From: Arthrobacter sp. Hiyo8 | Lineage (GTDB): Bacteria > Actinomycetota > Actinomycetes > Actinomycetales > Micrococcaceae | Length of the DNA: 64,000 nucleotides | Direction of reading: 5' to 3' | Assembly (NCBI GenBank): GCA_001549895.1 | Contig: AP014719.1 | Coordinates: 1,302,001-1,366,000, forward strand | Part shown: piece after piece, positions 8,590-19,610 of the stretch | How positions within the stretch are numbered: the stretch's first letter is position 1 | Layout of the letters: each line of letters opens with the position of its first letter | Program-made: the position numbers and the translations under genes | Notes under the pieces: model-generated | The model's database searches: none | Told to the model about the DNA's origin: nothing | Seen by the model: the letters and a program-made list of their open reading frames with translations, nothing else

Positions 8590-9398
8590 TCAACCTTTCG
8601 GAGCAGAACCTTCCCACTCCCGGTACAGCTCCGGGCGGCGTTCGCGCAGGTAGGGCACCTGTTCCCGGGCTTCGTTGACGCGCTCCGTGGAGATCTCGGC
8701 GAACAGCAAGGCCGCACCGTCCCCGGCCGCAGCGAGCAACGAACCGTCCGGACCCGCGACCACGCTCCCGCCGAGGAAGTCGCAGCCGTCCTCGTGGCCG
8801 CTGTGGTTCGCGTAGGCAACGTTGAGTTGGCTCTCCAGTGCCCGGGCCCGGATCAGGACCTGCGGTACCGTTTCGAATCCGGCGGAAAGGGCGGTGGGGA
8901 CCAGCAGAAGCTCGGCGCCCCGCGTGGCCGCGGCGCGGACGCTTTCGGGAAACTCGACGTCGTAGCAAATCAGCAGCGAGGTTTTGATCCCGTTGAAGTC
9001 CACGACGCCGGGAGCTGCTTGGGCGGCTGAGAACGCCTTTCGCTCCTCCTCGCCGAAGAGGTGCACTTTGCCATAGTCCAGGAGCACGGTTCCGTGGGCG
9101 TCCAGGAGAGTGGCGGAGATATGCCAGCCGCCATCGGCAGCTGGTGCGGGAAGGCTGTAGACCAGTCCGATTCCGTGCGTGCGGGCGATGTCCGCAAGGC
9201 GTTCCCGGATGCTTGGAAGCGTTGCGAAATCCAGCTCCGCGTGGAGCCGCAACGGAGCGTACCCCACCGGGAAGAGCTCGGGGGTCAGCAACAAGGCGGC
9301 CCGGCCGCGGCAGCGCGTTGTGCCGCCGCATCGACCGTCTTCAGATTGGCGTCGATGTCCAGGACAACAGCGTTGGCCTGCAGAACGGACAGCAGCAT
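8590..9398 (-). CDS. Carbon-nitrogen hydrolase (nitrilase superfamily), one frameshift
   Basis: A cytoplasmic amidase or nitrilase-type hydrolase acting on a C-N bond. The Glu-Lys-Cys triad is visible: E in TPELFP, K in KVHLFGEEER and C in LLICYDVEFPE. The readable frame starts at TTG 9294, but the true N-terminus (MLLSVLQANAVVLDIDAN) begins at ATG 9398 behind GAGGTGG. It joins after restoring one G in a GGG run near 9298, giving about 269 residues, normal for the family. It converges on the peptide cassette to its left. The substrate is unknown; similarity is to the branch of small aliphatic amidases. Confidence 0.85.
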
Positions 9399-9587
9399 CA
9401 TTACCACCTCAATAGCACCTTGCATCCCCGTCAGGCGTTCATGGGAGGCACGCCCGGGATCACTCGTCCTTCCAGCCTAGCCAGCAGAAGGCTCGCCACC
9501 CGGGACAAAAGGACCTGTGGGCAGCCCGCCGGGGATGGTTCGTACAAAACCGGGCATCGTTCATGATGACGATGCAACTTCACACCA

Positions 9588-9610
9588 TTGCGTTAACTTC
9601 TTGACTGCAA
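9588..9610 (+). promoter_or_regulatory. Putative ROK operator/promoter element upstream of the ROK gene
   Basis: A 23-bp stretch built as TTGCGTTAA-nn-TCTTGAC-nn-CAA recurs with only four mismatches at 10855-10877, before the sugar transporter operon. Its TTGAC can serve as a -35 box. Occurrence before both the regulator and its neighbouring transport operon fits repressor autoregulation. Confidence 0.6.
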
Positions 9611-9636
9611 CTGTGATTTGAGGCACGCTTCATGTC

Positions 9637-10824
9637 ATGCCCGCAACATCCAGCTCGACGAAGAGCCACCGCAAGAACCCCGGCTCGCAATCAGCGCTGC
9701 GCCACCTGAACCAGCAGCGGCTCATCGAATGCCTGCTGAGCGGCCCCTCCACCCAGGCCGAACTCGCCCGGCAGACCGGCCTTTCCACGGCAACGGTGTC
9801 CAACATCGTCAAGATCATGCAGGACGCGGGGCTCGTCTCCACCGAACCGATCACAAGCTCCGGACGACGGGCACTGAACGTCAGGCTCAACAGCAACGGC
9901 GCGGTGGCCGTCGGGATCGATTTTGGCCGGCGCCACCTGCGGGTGGTCCTGGCCTCGCTGGGCTATCACATCATCGTCGAGGAAACGGTCACGCTCCCCC
10001 TTGGCCACCACGCCGAACAGGGCATCAGCGCCGCCGTCGCACTCCTCAACAAGCTCCTGCTCGAGAGCGGGGTGGACCGAAGTGCGGTGGTTGGCGCGGG
10101 GGCCGGCATAGCGGGCCCATCGACCGCCGTTCCGGCACCGTGGCGCAGGGCGCCATCCTGCCCGAATGGGTGGGGATCCAGATTCTCGAACGGCTGGAGG
10201 AAGCCCTCGATCTTCCCGTATACGTTGACAACGACGCCAATCTGGGCGCCCTCTCCGAGGTCACCTGGGGGCCCCATAGCGGGATCAGCAACCTCATGTT
10301 CCTCAAGATCGGTTCCGGCATCGGAGCGGGCCTCATCATCAACGGTGCGCCCTACTACGGGGCAGTGGGAATCACAGGAGAAATCGGCCATGCGACCATC
10401 CACGAATACGGCGCGATCTGCCGCTGCGGCAACCGGGGCTGCCTGGAAACGATGGCTTCCACCACCACCATGATCGAGCTGCTCGGGAAGGGCTCAGGGC
10501 TCCATCTCGAACCCGAGGACATTGTCCGCAACGCCCTGGCGAGGGATCCGGCGACCCTTCGCGTAGTGGACGACGCCGGACTCGCGGTGGGCGCGCGCTG
10601 GGCAATGTGGCGAATCTCATAAACCCGGAAGTCATCGTGGTGGGCGGCCCTCTGGCCGGCCTCGGCGACATCCTCCTGGACCCGATCCGGCGGGCCTCGT
10701 CCGCCATGCAGTGCCCGTAATCGGCGAGACAACGCACCTCGCGATGTCTTCGCTCGGCGCCCGGGCGGAGGCCCTGGGGGCGGCCGCTTTGGTGTTCCAG
10801 CACGCCGGAATTAAGCAGTCCTAA
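9637..10824 (+). CDS. ROK-family transcriptional regulator (XylR/NagC type), three frameshifts
   Basis: A sugar-responsive repressor. The N-terminal winged HTH (residues about 20-75, STQAELARQTGLSTATVSNI) is followed by a ROK sugar-kinase-like domain with the zinc motif CRCGNRGCLE and the glucokinase-like stretch LKIGSGIGAGLIING. Breaks near 10118, 10597 and 10695 are each repaired by one G or C. After repair the protein is about 395 residues, the family norm, ending at TAA 10822. It lies directly upstream of a monosaccharide ABC importer and shares a 23-bp element with its promoter, so it very likely represses that operon and itself until sugar binds. Confidence 0.88.
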
Positions 10825-10854
10825 ACATTTCGTTACCACGCTGTTATCGCCGTC

Positions 10855-10892
10855 TTGCGTTAAAGTCTTGACGACAAGCGGTGTGATCCAGT
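10855..10892 (+). promoter_or_regulatory. Promoter and putative ROK operator of the sugar ABC operon
   Basis: The second copy of the 23-bp element (10855-10877) contains TTGACG at 10868-10873. A possible -10 hexamer TTTACT follows after 18 nt. The element overlaps the -35 box, where a bound repressor would block transcription. Confidence 0.55.
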
Positions 10893-10962
10893 TTACTTTC
10901 TCATCAGATAGGCTCGCCATCCCCGAGCCGACAACGACGTCAAACATTGGAGGCGCGAGGGT

Positions 10963-12517
10963 ATGTCGACCCCCATAACGCACCAGGATCCGGTTCTCCT
11001 CGAGATGCGGTCCATCACCAAGGAGTTCCCCGGCGTGAAGGCGCTCTCGGACGTGAGCCTCCGGGTCAAGGTGGGCGAAATCCATGCGATCTGCGGCGAA
11101 AACGGTGCAGGAAAGTCCACGTTGATGAAGGTGCTCTCCGGGGTTTACCCCTACGGCAGCTACGACGGCGACATCGTGTACCAGGCGGAAGTCCAGCAGT
11201 TCAAGGACATCCGGGCCAGCGAACATGCGGGAATCGTGATCATCCACCAGGAACTGGCACTGATCCCCGAGCTGTCCATCATGGAAAACATCTTCCTCGG
11301 CAACGAACCCGTCCGGCGCGGCATCATCGACTGGGCCGAGGCACGCAAGCGGTCAATCGAACTCCTCGCACGGGTCGGCTTGCGCGAAGACCCGGATACC
11401 CCCATCAAGGAAATCGGCGTCGGCAAGCAGCAACTGGTGGAAATCGCCAAGGCGCTGAACAAGTCCGTCAAGCTGCTCATCCTCGACGAGCCCACGGCAG
11501 CCCTGAACGAATCGGACTCCCAGCACTTGCTGGACCTGATCCTTGGCCTCAAGGGCCGGGCATCACGTCCATCATCATTTCCCACAAGCTCAACGAGATC
11601 GAGCAGATCGCGGACGAGATCACCATCATCCGCGATGGCAAGTCCATCGAGACGCTCAACGTCGTGGAAGACGGCGTCGACGAGGACCGGATCATCAAGG
11701 GCATGGTCGGGCGGACGCTCGAGTCCCGCTTCCCGGACCACACGCCGAAGATCGGCGAGGTGTTCTTCGAAGTCAAGGATTGGACGGTCGGGCATCCCCA
11801 GATCCAGGACCGCCTGGTCTGCAAGAACTCCAGCTTCCATGTGCGCCGGGGTGAAATCGTCGGCTTTGCCGGCCTGATGGGCGCCGGGCGCACCGAGCTT
11901 GCCCGCTCCGTCTTCGGCCACTCCTACGGCCGGTTCATCTCGGGGCAGGTGTACAAGGACGGCAAACCGATCACCATGCGCAGCGTCCGCCAAGCGATCG
12001 ACGCCGGTCTCGGCTACGTCACGGAGGACCGCAAGAGCCTGGGACTGAACCTCCTGGACGACATCAAGACCACCACGGTGTCTGCCAACTTGAAGAAGAT
12101 CAGCCGGGGAATCGTTGTGGACACCAACAAGGAATTCATGGTGGCCGAGCAATACCGGAAGTCGCTGCGCACCAAAACGCCGTCGGTGGAGGAAGGCGTA
12201 TCGAAGCTTTCCGGCGGAAACCAACAAAAGGTTGTTCTCGCCAAATGGATGTTCACTGATCCGGACCTTCTCATCCTGGATGAACCCACCCGCGGAATCG
12301 ACGTCGGGCCAAGTACGAGATCTACGGAATCATCCAGCAGCTGGCAAACCAAGGGAAGGGCGTGATTGTGATCTCCTCCGAACTTCCCGAACTGCTGGGC
12401 CTCTCCGACCGTATCTACACCATCTTCGAGGGCTCCATCACTGGCGTACTCAACAAGGACGAAGCCAGCCAGGAAAGCCTCATGAAGCTCATGACATCCA
12501 GCCGCAAAGCTGCCTGA
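10963..12517 (+). CDS. gguA: Multiple-monosaccharide ABC transporter ATP-binding protein (two frameshifts)
   Basis: A double-domain sugar ABC ATPase of the MmsA/GguA/XylG type, energising uptake of xylose, glucose, galactose or arabinose. The first domain has Walker [10 protein letters not shown], degenerate signature [12 protein letters not shown] and Walker B LLILDEPT. The second has the degenerate Walker A region GLMGAGRTE, a canonical [14 protein letters not shown] and [12 protein letters not shown]. Single-base losses near 11560 ([14 protein letters not shown] restored) and 12308 ([14 protein letters not shown] restored) split it. The repaired length is about 518 residues, as expected. 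It is followed by its permease and binding protein. The symbol reflects family similarity only; the true substrate is not shown. Confidence 0.9.
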
Positions 12518-12561
12518 CCCCGGTCACCTCCAGAACCACACGGACACAAGGACCCAAAACA

Positions 12562-13828
12562 ATGAACGCGCTCAAGAAGCTATTCGGTGGCAACACCCGC
12601 CAATTCGGCATGATCTTCGCCCTGGTTGCACTCGTCATCTTCTTCCAGATCTTCACCTCGGGCCGCACGCTCACCCCGGGCAACGTCATCAACCTCTTCA
12701 ACGGCAACTCCTACATCCTGATCCTGGCCATCGGCATGGTCCTGGTCATCATCGCCGGCCACATCGACCTCTCCGTAGGTTCGGTAGCGGCCTTCGTCGG
12801 CATCTCGGTGGCCCTGGCCATCAGGGACTGGCACCTGCCCTGGTACGTAGCCGTCCTGTTCGGGCTCCTGCTCGGCGCCCTGATCGGAGCCTGGCAAGGA
12901 TTCTGGACGGCATACGTCGGTATCCCGGCCTTCATCGTGACCCTTGCCGGCATGCTGCTGTTCCGCGGTTTCAACCAGTTCGTGGCAAGTCCAACACCGT
13001 TCCGGTCCCGGAAGACTTCCAGTACCTGGGCTCCGGTACCTGCCCGAGATAGGGCCGAAGACGGGGTATAACAACCTGACAATCCTGCTGGGCCTTATCG
13101 CCGTCGCATTCGTGATTGTCAGTGCGATCCGTTCCCGCCGCACCGCCCAGGCACTGGGTGCCGAAGTGCAAGAAGGCTGGGTGATGGTCACCAAGCTCGT
13201 GCTCGTCAATGCAGCCATCCTCTACGCCACGTACCTGTTCGCGACTGGCCGCCCCGGCACCTCGTTCCCCATCCCGGGCCTTATTCTGGCCGTGCTGGTC
13301 CTGATCTACGGTTTCATTTCCGCCAAGACGGTCATTGGCCGCCACATCTACGCAGTCGGCGGCAACCGCCACGCGGCCGAACTCTCCGGAGTCCAGTCCA
13401 AGAAGGTCAATTTCATGGTCATGATGAACATGTCCATCCTTGCCGGCCTCGCCGGCATGATCTTCGTGGGCCGCTCCACGGCTTCGGGTCCGTTCGACGG
13501 CGTCGGCTGGGAACTGGATGCGATCGCGGCCGTATTCATCGGTGGCGCAGCGGTCACCGGCGGCGTGGGCACGGTGATCGGCTCCATCGTTGGTGGCCTG
13601 GTCATGGCTGTCCTCAACAACGGCCTCCAACTGCTCGGCGTCGGCGCGGACCTCACCCAGATCATCAAGGGCCTCGTGCTGCTGGCGGCAGTTGCCTTCG
13701 ACGTCTACAACAAGACGCAGGGCAAGAAATCGATCATCGGATTGATGATGAAGAACTTCGGCCGGAGCAGCGAAAGTGCCCCGGACGAGACGACCTCAAC
13801 CAAGGAAGTCATCTCCAAGGAAGCCTGA
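12562..13828 (+). CDS. gguB: Multiple-monosaccharide ABC transporter permease (two frameshifts)
   Basis: The membrane subunit of the same importer (BPD_transp_2 family), with about ten helices and the conserved stretches GHIDLSVGSVAAFVG and YAVGGNRHAAELSGV. The longer insertion between the two halves (GAEVQEGWVMVTK region) is the GguB/MmsB type rather than XylH/RbsC. The start is ATG 12562. Breaks near 12990 and 13035 are each fixed by one G, restoring …KSNTVPVPEDFQYLGSG… and leaving about 423 residues. It sits 44 bp after the ATPase gene and 51 bp before the binding protein. Confidence 0.9.
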
Positions 13829-13879
13829 TCGGCTTCAAGACGGCTTGTTCCATCCACAACAAAGAAAGCGAACCAAGAT

Positions 13880-14980
13880 ATGCGAATGTTTGGTAAAGCA
13901 GGAAAGGCAGCAGCAGTAGCTGCGATCGCGGCACTGGCGCTGACGGCCTGCGGCCGTACGGACAGCGGCAGCTCCGGTGGCTCGTCAAGCGGCAGCGAGG
14001 CATTCCCCAAGGGTTCCTCGATCGGCGTCGCGCTCCCGCAGAAGACCAGTGAGAACTGGGTCCTGGCAGAGAAGCTCTTCAACGACGGGCTCACAAGCGC
14101 AGGCTTCAAGCCGGATGTGCAGTTCGCAAACGGTGGCGTTTCGGAGCAGCAGAACCAGATCAGCGCGATGATCACCAAGGGCGACAAGCTCATCATCGTC
14201 GGTGCCATCGACGGCGCCCAGCTGGGCACGCAGCTCAAGCAGGCCAAGGACGCCGGCGCTACGGTCATTGCCTACGACCGCCTGCTCCTGAACACCTCCA
14301 ACGTGGACTACTACGTGGCCTACGACAACTTCAAGGTCGGTGTGCTGCAGGGCCAGGCCCTGCTGGACGGACTCAAGGCCAAGAAGCCGAGCGGCCCGTA
14401 CAACATCGAGCTGTTTGCAGGTTCCCCCGATGACGCCAACGCGAAGGTCTTCTTCGACGGCGCCATGAGCATCCTGCAGCCGAAGATCGATGACGGAACC
14501 CTCAAGGTGGTTTCCGGCCAGAAGTCCTTCGAGCAGGCCGTCACCCAGGGTTGGAAGGCAGAGAACGCCCAGAAGCGCATGGACACCCTGCTCGCAGGTA
14601 CCTACACGAGCGCTTCGCTGGACGGCGTGCTGTCCCCGAACGACACCCTGGCCCGCGCCATCCTGACCTCGGTCAAGGCGGCAGGCAAGCCGCTTCCGGT
14701 CGTGACCGGCCAGGACTCCGAGGTTGAGTCGGTCAAGTCCATCCTTGCGGGCGAGCAGTACTCCACCATCAACAAGGACACCCGCAAGCTCGTTGAGCAC
14801 TCCATCACCATGGTCAACGACATCCAGTCCGGCAAGACCCCGGAGATCAACGACACCAAGTCCTACAACAACGGCGTCAAGACCGTGCCGGCGTACCTGC
14901 TGCCTCCGGTCATCGTGACCCTCGCCAACGTGAAGACGGCCTACGTGGACGATCCGGTCCTCGGCCCGATCACCAAGTAG
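13880..14980 (+). CDS. chvE: Sugar-binding lipoprotein of the ABC importer (ChvE type)
   Basis: A periplasmic-type substrate-binding protein (366 residues) anchored outside the membrane as a lipoprotein: the signal peptide ends in lipobox LTAC-G, with Cys at residue 24, followed by a Ser/Gly linker. The mature part is a type I sugar-binding fold with KTSENWVLAEKLFNDG at the first sugar-contact strand and SPNDTLARAILTSVKAAG later, as in ChvE/xylose-binding proteins. It is the last gene of the operon; more often the binding protein comes first. A strong terminator follows. No frameshift. Confidence 0.92.
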   Translation: MRMFGKAGKAAAVAAIAALALTACGRTDSGSSGGSSSGSEAFPKGSSIGVALPQKTSENWVLAEKLFNDGLTSAGFKPDVQFANGGVSEQQNQISAMITKGDKLIIVGAIDGAQLGTQLKQAKDAGATVIAYDRLLLNTSNVDYYVAYDNFKVGVLQGQALLDGLKAKKPSGPYNIELFAGSPDDANAKVFFDGAMSILQPKIDDGTLKVVSGQKSFEQAVTQGWKAENAQKRMDTLLAGTYTSASLDGVLSPNDTLARAILTSVKAAGKPLPVVTGQDSEVESVKSILAGEQYSTINKDTRKLVEHSITMVNDIQSGKTPEINDTKSYNNGVKTVPAYLLPPVIVTLANVKTAYVDDPVLGPITK

Positions 14981-15002
14981 TAGCTCTCCTCTAGGCACCA
15001 AC

Positions 15003-15040
15003 GACGGCGGCCATCCCCACTCCAGGGGGTGGCCGCCGTC
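15003..15040 (+). terminator. Rho-independent-like hairpin after the sugar importer operon
   Basis: Arms GACGGCGGCCATCCCC (15003-15018) and GGGGGTGGCCGCCGTC (15025-15040) pair nearly perfectly over 16 bp. There is no long T run, as is usual in high-GC actinobacteria. Confidence 0.8.
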
Positions 15041-15178
15041 GGTGTGTCCGGCTCCATCCGCCGTCGCGCAACTCTTCACAGGCCCGCATAGCTTCAGCAG
15101 CACAGCCGCACAGCCGCCGTGAGCACTGTTAGGTGAGCAGGCGCGCCGCTGGGGCGGGCCAGGTCCAGAAGGAGAATC

Positions 15179-16587
15179 GTGAGCGTCCTCGCCGGAGTGT
15201 AGGCAATGCCTTCCGCAACAAGATAAGAACCGCGGCTGTAGTGGCAGTGCTGGCCGTCGCGATCGGGCTGGCGCTTGCCATGCTCGTGGCCAACCAAGCC
15301 GTTGGCGGCAAGGTCCAGGAGCTGAACGCCTCCGTGGGCACGGTCCTGACCGTGAATCCGGCCGGCGCGCAGGGATTCGACGGCGGCGGCGAGCCGCTCA
15401 CCGCGGCCCAGACCGCGACCGCGGCAGCGGTACCGAACGTCGTTTCCGTGGTGGGCACCAAGGCGCTGCGGCTGGAGACCGCGACGACGGCCTCCACCTC
15501 GACCACCGGCACCACGCGGCAGCAAGCCGGACCCGGTGGCGGTCCCGGCGGTGGCACGAGCGTCACCACGAACCTTCAGGCAGCCATCGACGCCGGCACG
15601 CTCGGCAACCGCAACAACACAAGCGGCAGCACGGGTTCGGGTAGCACCGGAACGGCGCCCACGTTCTCGCTGCCCATCACTGCTACGGGTATCGGGGCCG
15701 AGGTGGACACCGCCGGCAAGGCCCTGAACATCACGAGCGGCACAGGCCTGGGCGACTACACCGTCGCCAGCACCAAGGCCCTCGTCGGAACGACTCTCGC
15801 GACGAAGAACAACCTCAAGGCCGGCTCGACGTTCACCATCGCCGGCAAGACGTTCACGGTGGCAGGCATCTTCGACGCCGGCACCACTTTCGGCAACAAC
15901 GCCGTGTACACGACACTCGCCGAGGCCCAGGCCCTCGCGGCGACTCCGGGCGAGCTCTCCAGCATGGTGGTCACCGTCAACAGCATGGCGAATGTGGACG
16001 CCGCCAAGACGGCGCTTCAAGCCGCCCTCGGCTCCGGCAAGGCCGACGTCACACAGGGCCAGCGGAACCTTGAAACCGCGGTCAGTTCGCTGGACAGCGT
16101 CAAGAACATTTCACTCGTGGCCTTCATCGCGGCACTCGGCACCGCCGGCCTGATCATCCTGCTCATCATGGTCATGTTGGTCCGCGAGCGCCGCCGTGAG
16201 ATCGGAGTCCTCAAGGCCATCGGCGCCCGCAACCGGACCATCGGCTTGCAGTTCGTGCTCGAAGCCCTCGTCCTCGTGGCGCTTGGCAGCGTCGTTGGCG
16301 CTGCCATCGCCTCCTTCGCCAGCGGCGGCATCGCGTCGGCACTGATCAGTTCCAACAGCTCGACGACGGCCGCGAGCCAGCGCGGTCCCGGCGGCGGAGG
16401 GTTTGGTGGTCCAGGTGGAAACCCCTTCGCGGAGCTCCAGTTGCTGACCTCGGTCACGGCGAGCGCCTCCCCCGGCGTCATTGCTGCAGGCGTTGCCGCA
16501 GTCTTCGGCGTCGCCGTCGTGGGCGCCTTGGTACCAGCGCTGCTCACCGCCCGCATCCGCCCCATCGAAGTCCTCCGAGGAGAATAG
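15179..16587 (+). CDS. MacB/FtsX-type ABC transporter permease (one frameshift)
   Basis: Cell-surface ABC permease of the type VII (MacB-like) group. It has one N-terminal helix (about residues 15-38) and a large extracytoplasmic domain rich in Thr, Gly and Asn. A C-terminal FtsX domain follows with three helices and the loop [20 protein letters not shown] that contacts the ATPase. I choose GTG 15179 with AAGGAG 5 nt upstream; restoring one C near 15193 joins it ([19 protein letters not shown]). Low-complexity stretches ([31 protein letters not shown]) sit in the outer domain and near the last helix. Its ATPase follows after 2 bp. Possible roles are peptide or lipid handling at the envelope; the substrate is unknown. 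Confidence 0.85.
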
Positions 16588-16589
16588 CC

Positions 16590-17289
16590 ATGATTGAAGT
16601 CAAAGACCTGGTCCGCCAGTTCAAGTCCGGCGACCGCACCATCAAGCCCGTCAACGGCGTGAGCTTCGAGCTCGAAAAGGGCACCCTCGCCTCGATCGTG
16701 GGAAAGAGCGGAAGCGGCAAGAGCACCCTGCTCTCCCTGCTCGGTGCCCTCGACAAGCCCACCAGCGGGGACGTCGTCGTGGACGGAGTCAGCCTGGCCG
16801 GGCTCCCGCCGGCAAACTCACCGAATACAGGCGCCGGGACATCGGGTTCGTTTTCCAGCAGTTCAACCTCATCCCCAACCTTTCCGCAGTGGATAACGTG
16901 ATGCTGCCCATGGAGTTCGCCGGAATGCGGAAGGCTGCCCGCTTGGAGCGGGCCAGGTCCCTCCTGGAGCAGGTGCAGCTGGATCCGGAGAAACAGTCCC
17001 GCCGCATCAACAAGCTCTCGGGCGGCGAGCAGCAGCGCGTTGCCATTGCCCGGGCGCTGGCCAACGAGCCCAAGCTCATCCTGGCCGACGAGCCCACCGG
17101 CAACCTGGATGAGCAGACCGGTGAGCACATCATCGAACTGCTCAGTTCCTTGAGCCGGGACCATAACACCACCATTCTGGTGGTGACGCACGACCGAAGC
17201 CTGGCTCAGAAGACCGAGCGCCGCTTCAGGTTGCAGCAGGGCAAACTGAGCGAGGAAGCCGTTCGTCCGCGGGTCGCCGCCGGGCCTGA
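16590..17289 (+). CDS. MacB/LolD-type ABC transporter ATP-binding protein (frameshifted)
   Basis: The ATPase partner of the preceding FtsX permease. Walker A is [10 protein letters not shown], signature [15 protein letters not shown] and Walker [13 protein letters not shown], the latter typical of the LolD/MacB group. A break near 16805 is repaired by one G ([20 protein letters not shown]). Read literally the frame continues to 17365 through a terminator hairpin. One restored G in the GGG at 17282-17284 ends it naturally as …RVAAGA at TGA 17287-17289, which I prefer. Repaired length is about 233 residues, normal for this family. Confidence 0.88.
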
Positions 17290-17314
17290 TCGCCTCTTCA
17301 GTGCTACAGACGGA

Positions 17315-17342
17315 GGGCCGGGAATCGCAAGGTTCCCGGCCC
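17315..17342 (+). terminator. Hairpin terminator after the MacB-type pair
   Basis: Perfect 10-bp stem GGGCCGGGAA (17315-17324) / TTCCCGGCCC (17333-17342) with an 8-nt loop, between the ABC ATPase and the oxidoreductase gene. Confidence 0.75.
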
Positions 17343-17396
17343 GTTGGCCCGAATGCGTCCTGTAAACGCGGCTTGTGCAATGAGAGGATTGGCCGC

Positions 17397-18463
17397 ATGA
17401 GTCTGCATATCGCCAAACCGTGGTTGTTCAGCCAGCCGAACCAGGATCCCCGCGCGGCCACTGGCAAGGCCTTGAACTGGGGCATCATCGCCACGGGAGG
17501 AATCGCCAAGACCGTGAGCGGCGACCTCGCCCAGCTCGAGGACGCAAACCTCCATGCAGTGAGTTCACGGCGCCAGGAATCCGCGGATGCCTTTGCCGCC
17601 GCGCAGGGGTCACGAAGTCCTATGGCGACGACGGCGGTGTACCCGGCTACCAGCGGCTGCTAGCCGATGACGCCGTCGATGTCGTCTACGTGGCCACCCC
17701 GCATGCCCAGCACTTCGAGATCGTCAGGGATGCCTCAACGCCGGGAAACACGTCCTGTGCGAGAAATCTTTGACCATTAACGGCCGTGAAGCGGCGGAGC
17801 TCGTCGCTCTGGCCCGGGAACGGAAACTGTTCCTCATGGAAGCCGTGTGGAGTCGATTCCTGCCCAGCATGCAGAGGGCATTCGCCATTGCCGCGTCCGG
17901 CGAGCTGGGCGACATCAAGTGGGTCAGCGCCGACCTTGGATTCCCTGCCCCTTACGATCCCACCGCCCGCATTTGGGCCCGGCGGACGGCGGTGGAGCCC
18001 TTTTGGACCTCACGGTGTACGCCCTGCTGTGGCCTTGGGCACCCTCGGTTTCCCGCAGTCTGTCAGCGCAATCGGCACTTTGACGGACGACGGCGTCGAC
18101 TCCCAGAATGCGCTCACGCTGGGTTACGACGGCGGTGCTATCGCCCAGCTGACATCCTCGTTGCTGGCCCATGGGCCGCGCTCGGCATCCGTTGCAGGCT
18201 CCAAGGGCTTCCTCCAGACGCAGGGGTCCATTAACAATCCGCGCGAGCTGCTGATTCGAACGGGCTGGGATGAACCCCGGACCGAACGTTTTGACGCGGT
18301 CGGGATCGGCTACACCTACGAACTGCGTGAGGTTACCCGCTGTGTCCAGCAAGGACTGACCGAAAGTCCCGTGATGCCCTTGGACGATTCGCTGAACACA
18401 ATGCGCCTCTTCGACGGGGTGCGATCCCAGCTCGGAGTCCGATACGCCAACGACGCCCGCTGA
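17397..18463 (+). CDS. Gfo/Idh/MocA-family NAD(P)-dependent oxidoreductase (four frameshifts)
   Basis: A cytoplasmic sugar or inositol-type dehydrogenase. The N-terminal Rossmann motif is [16 protein letters not shown], followed by [13 protein letters not shown] and, after repair, [18 protein letters not shown], the EK motif that binds cofactor and substrate. Breaks near 17613, 17737, 17985 and 18032 are each repaired by one G or C; the repaired product is about 357 residues, the family norm. The start is ATG 17397. Its specific sugar substrate is unknown. Confidence 0.88.
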
Positions 18464-18495
18464 ACTGAATGGGCGAATCCGCCTCCAACGTCTGG

Positions 18496-18509
18496 ACTAG
18501 TTAACTAGT
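18496..18509. promoter_or_regulatory. Perfect 14-bp palindrome, possible operator
   Basis: ACTAGTTAACTAGT is a perfect palindrome 54 bp before the start of the secreted protein gene at 18563. It is a plausible dimer-binding site, but no second copy was noticed in the window. Confidence 0.4.
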
Positions 18510-18562
18510 GAGGCCTAGGATGGGAGCGATCGTCGATCCAAGCTGACGCTGGGGGTGTCGAG

Positions 18563-19503
18563 ATGGAAGCTGAGCAAAGTAAGTCGCGCGTTCTTCATGT
18601 TCTCCGCTCCGTCATGCTTGCCGGCGCGGGGCCGTTGTTTGGATCGCCCTCTCTTCCACGGCAGCCAGCGCTGATTCCGGAAACACCAACAACCACACCC
18701 TTCTGGGCGGCGCGAGCTCTGCGGTGTCAAACGTCGTGCACAATACGCCAAAGGGGCTTTCCGGAACTGTCAGCAACGCGGTTGCGGCAAGTGTCGCGTC
18801 CGTGCCGGCCCGGCCGTGGCATCCGTTCCAGTCCCGAGGTCCGGCTACCCGCGGTACAGGTGCCCCTGTGGTGGTCAACGAGCTTCCGCAGCTGACTGCG
18901 AGCGTCGATCAACTTCTGGCCAACACGCCCATGGTGAGCACAGTCCTCCCTGATGGCGCAGTTAGCGCCGCGACTGCAAGCCTCGTATCGCCGGCAGCGC
19001 GCGCGGTTGACGGGGTCGGGTCAGGCGTTGGTTCCTTGGTTGGCAGCCTTCCGGTCACTGTCCCGGACGTAACCGTCCCTTCAATCCACATCCCCGATGC
19101 CGCCGGAATCGGCGAAGCCCTTGAAGCGGGACCCGCTGTTGCAGGGCCCGCTGGCAGTGTCCCCTCAACGTCGGCTCAGGACGTCGCGACCCCGTTGCTC
19201 AGCCTCGCTGGCTCCAGTGGCCTTCCGGGCCTGATGGCAACGCCTTCGAAGTCGACAGTCCGGGCTAGCGGTTCAAACGAACCTTCAGCGCCCTCCGATG
19301 GGACATTCCCGCCCGGTGCGCCAAGCGGCAGCGACACCGTAAGCGGCTCTGCGGTCCTTTCCAGCAATCCCTCGGGAGCTTCTGCCGCTTGGCTCCAAGG
19401 CACCAAGCTGTTTTACCCCTTGGCTGGGACCATCGTGTCCACAGCTGCTGCCGGCAGAGTTCCGGCTCCGGTGTCGTTTGACCCGGGTTCATCCCCTGAC
19501 TAG
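18563..19503 (+). CDS. Secreted low-complexity protein (one frameshift)
   Basis: I recognise no domain. After restoring one G near 18633, ATG 18563 opens a 313-residue protein with a typical signal peptide. Its N-region is basic (SKSRVLHVLR), its hydrophobic core is AGAGAVVWIALSS, and a cleavage site follows near TAASA-DSG. The mature part is rich in Ala, Ser, Pro, Val and Gly with spaced VP/TVPD repeats and no cysteine. It resembles the hydrophobic Val/Pro pattern of the repeat protein encoded 108 bp downstream, so both are probably exported surface or aerial-layer components of the same locus. Confidence 0.6.
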
Positions 19504-19610
19504 TTCCGCGCCCCGCCGCTTTCCCGGAAGCCAATTCCGGACCGCGGCAAATGGCCAATCCAGGCGCTCCAATGCGCCTTTCGGAACTACTCGTTCAGGA
19601 GAACAACATA

